Of a stretch of 16,131 bases of DNA, positions 15,532 to 16,131 are shown piece after piece. Made by a program: the position numbers and the translations under genes. This stretch comes from Chloroflexi bacterium UBA5177 (GTDB lineage: Bacteria > Chloroflexota > UBA5177), in the NCBI GenBank assembly GCA_002413265.1, contig DHWR01000143.1:1-16131 (forward strand). Direction: 5' to 3'. Each line of letters opens with the position of its first letter. The first letter of the stretch is position 1. Below the pieces are notes generated by a model. That model searched no databases. It was not told where the DNA came from and saw only the letters and a program-made list of their open reading frames with translations.

Positions 15532-15563
15532 AAGGAGAACGCCGGCTTAGCCAGGGGCTCCTT
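15532..15563 (+). terminator. Weak hairpin after the response regulator gene
   Basis: AAGGAG (15532-15537) can pair with CTCCTT (15558-15563), followed by T then CCC, with an inner GGC-TTA-GCC stem inside. It begins 7 bases after the stop codon. The outer stem is short and the T-run is only three bases, so this is a low-confidence terminator. Confidence 0.35.
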
Positions 15564-15642
15564 TCCCAGACCGCAGAGTGGCTAGCAACCAGTGGCGGAT
15601 GGACGAGTAACGCTGCTCTACGCCGCTGCCATGCTCCCCAAC

Positions 15643-15660
15643 ATAGGTTCGTCACCCGAT
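15643..15660. promoter_or_regulatory. Second, weaker dyad upstream of hsp20
   Basis: ATAGG-N8-CCGAT, one mismatch from the consensus dyad, lies 62 bp (edge to edge) upstream of the better placed hsp20 site. No TAnnnT box is at 22 bp on the plus strand. On the minus strand TAGAGC (15620 down to 15615) is at 22 bp, but no gene follows there. It may be a distal auxiliary binding site, as is common for DosR-type activators, or chance. Confidence 0.4.
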
Positions 15661-15721
15661 TTTTGGCTCGATCGCCTCTGGTGAAGACGGTCGGCTGAAC
15701 TCGTACACGGACGTGGGAAAT

Positions 15722-15767
15722 CTCAGGTGGAGGACTGATAGCGGTTCAAGCACGCGGAACCTACAGT
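15722..15767 (+). promoter_or_regulatory. Putative activator site plus -10 of hsp20
   Basis: CTCAG-GTGGAGGA-CTGAT (15722-15739) is a slightly degenerate copy of the dyad, with TACAGT (15762-15767) after exactly 22 bp. Spacer bases GTGGAG also occur in the site before the hsp20 remnant at 7845. The inferred transcript start is near 15774, giving a leader of about 63 nt. Confidence 0.65.
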
Positions 15768-15836
15768 AAGGCCATGAAAGCGAGCAGCGTGGCTTCAACC
15801 GAAGAGTCAATACTCCGAGTTCGCAAAAGGAGAAAC

Positions 15837-16131
15837 ATGATGACAGCAACAACTGTCCGCGAAGACGGCCGGTCCGTGGTTGGATTGAAACCGGACGATA
15901 TCGACCAGATGCTTCGAAAGGCTCTTGAGTCGGGGGAAACCGACCGAAAGGTCACCGTCAATCGGAGCAACCTCATCGAGACCTGGGGTTCCTACTTCCT
16001 TCAGATCACACTCCCCGGAGTGGACCCAGGCCACTTGGAAATCGAGATAGTCGGGCGGCAAGCCATCGTCAAAGGGCGCTTTCAGGTCGCGACCATCGAA
16101 AGCGGAACCGATCTGTGGCGCGAAATTCCGA
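15837..16131 (+). CDS. Hsp20 small heat-shock protein, N-terminal part
   Basis: 98 codons are visible before the right edge of the window. After an N-terminal arm (about 1-45, with DQMLRKALESGE), the alpha-crystallin domain starts: NLIETWGSYFLQITLPGVDPGHLEIEIVGRQAIVKGRF corresponds to strands 2-6, including the LPGV turn. The start has AAAAGGAG placed for ATG 15837 or 15840 (tandem ATGs); either is possible. Small heat-shock proteins are cytoplasmic holdases that keep unfolding proteins soluble. The gene has its own activator-type promoter (15722-15767). It may be the intact counterpart of the 7869-8093 remnant, but the two visible parts hardly overlap, so their identity cannot be compared here. 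Confidence 0.85.
   Translation, partial: MMTATTVREDGRSVVGLKPDDIDQMLRKALESGETDRKVTVNRSNLIETWGSYFLQITLPGVDPGHLEIEIVGRQAIVKGRFQVATIESGTDLWREIP

Overview
The window is GC-rich bacterial chromosome, by eye roughly 60% G+C. It has Shine-Dalgarno-led genes on both strands and some GTG and TTG starts. The sequence does not fix the taxon. The gene set (tandem universal stress proteins, Hsp20, NarL/FixJ-type response regulator, Mg-type P-ATPase, zinc alcohol dehydrogenase) recalls the hypoxia/dormancy regulon of Actinomycetota, but that is an analogy and a Chloroflexota-like or other high-GC lineage is equally possible. I saw no tRNA, rRNA, CRISPR array or intact insertion sequence.

Layout from left to right: the tail of a membrane protein (1-96); a two-helix membrane protein of unknown function (356-958, +); two tandem double-domain UspA genes (+), the first broken by a one-base deletion and the second lacking a stop codon at its expected end; then, on the minus strand, a redox module made of a ferredoxin/GltD-like flavoprotein (3062-4906), a NapH/NosR-like membrane polyferredoxin (4983-6551) and an Rrf2-family regulator with three cysteines (6835-7395). 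Next come a decayed hsp20 fragment (7869-8093, +), a secreted phosphoesterase with a duplicated C-terminal region (8244-10604, -), a zinc alcohol dehydrogenase (10858-11961, -), an MgtA-type P-ATPase (12119-14668, -), a response regulator (14875-15525, +) and the first 98 codons of an Hsp20 gene (15837 to the right edge, +).

The main result is regulatory. An 18-bp dyad, consensus ATCRG-N8-CYGAT (fuller form ATCRGGT-N4-ACCYGAT), lies in the intergenic DNA before almost every stress-type gene. In six cases (the 356 gene, usp1, phosphoesterase, alcohol dehydrogenase, mgtA and the right-hand hsp20) a TAnnnT box, a plausible -10 element, follows its promoter-side edge after exactly 22 bp, on either strand, giving a constant 46-bp module. 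The 356-gene site is the weakest because its left half is degenerate. If the box is the -10, the dyad is centred near -43.5, where a class II activator would bind. The response regulator encoded among these genes is the obvious candidate activator. The redox module lacks the motif and seems to be under separate, probably Rrf2, control. The window therefore looks like a compact stress/dormancy island: one activator switching on proteostasis (Hsp20), Usp, Mg transport, alcohol/aldehyde metabolism and a secreted phosphoesterase, with signs of gene decay (usp1 frameshift, usp2 run-through, hsp20 remnant that still has its operator).
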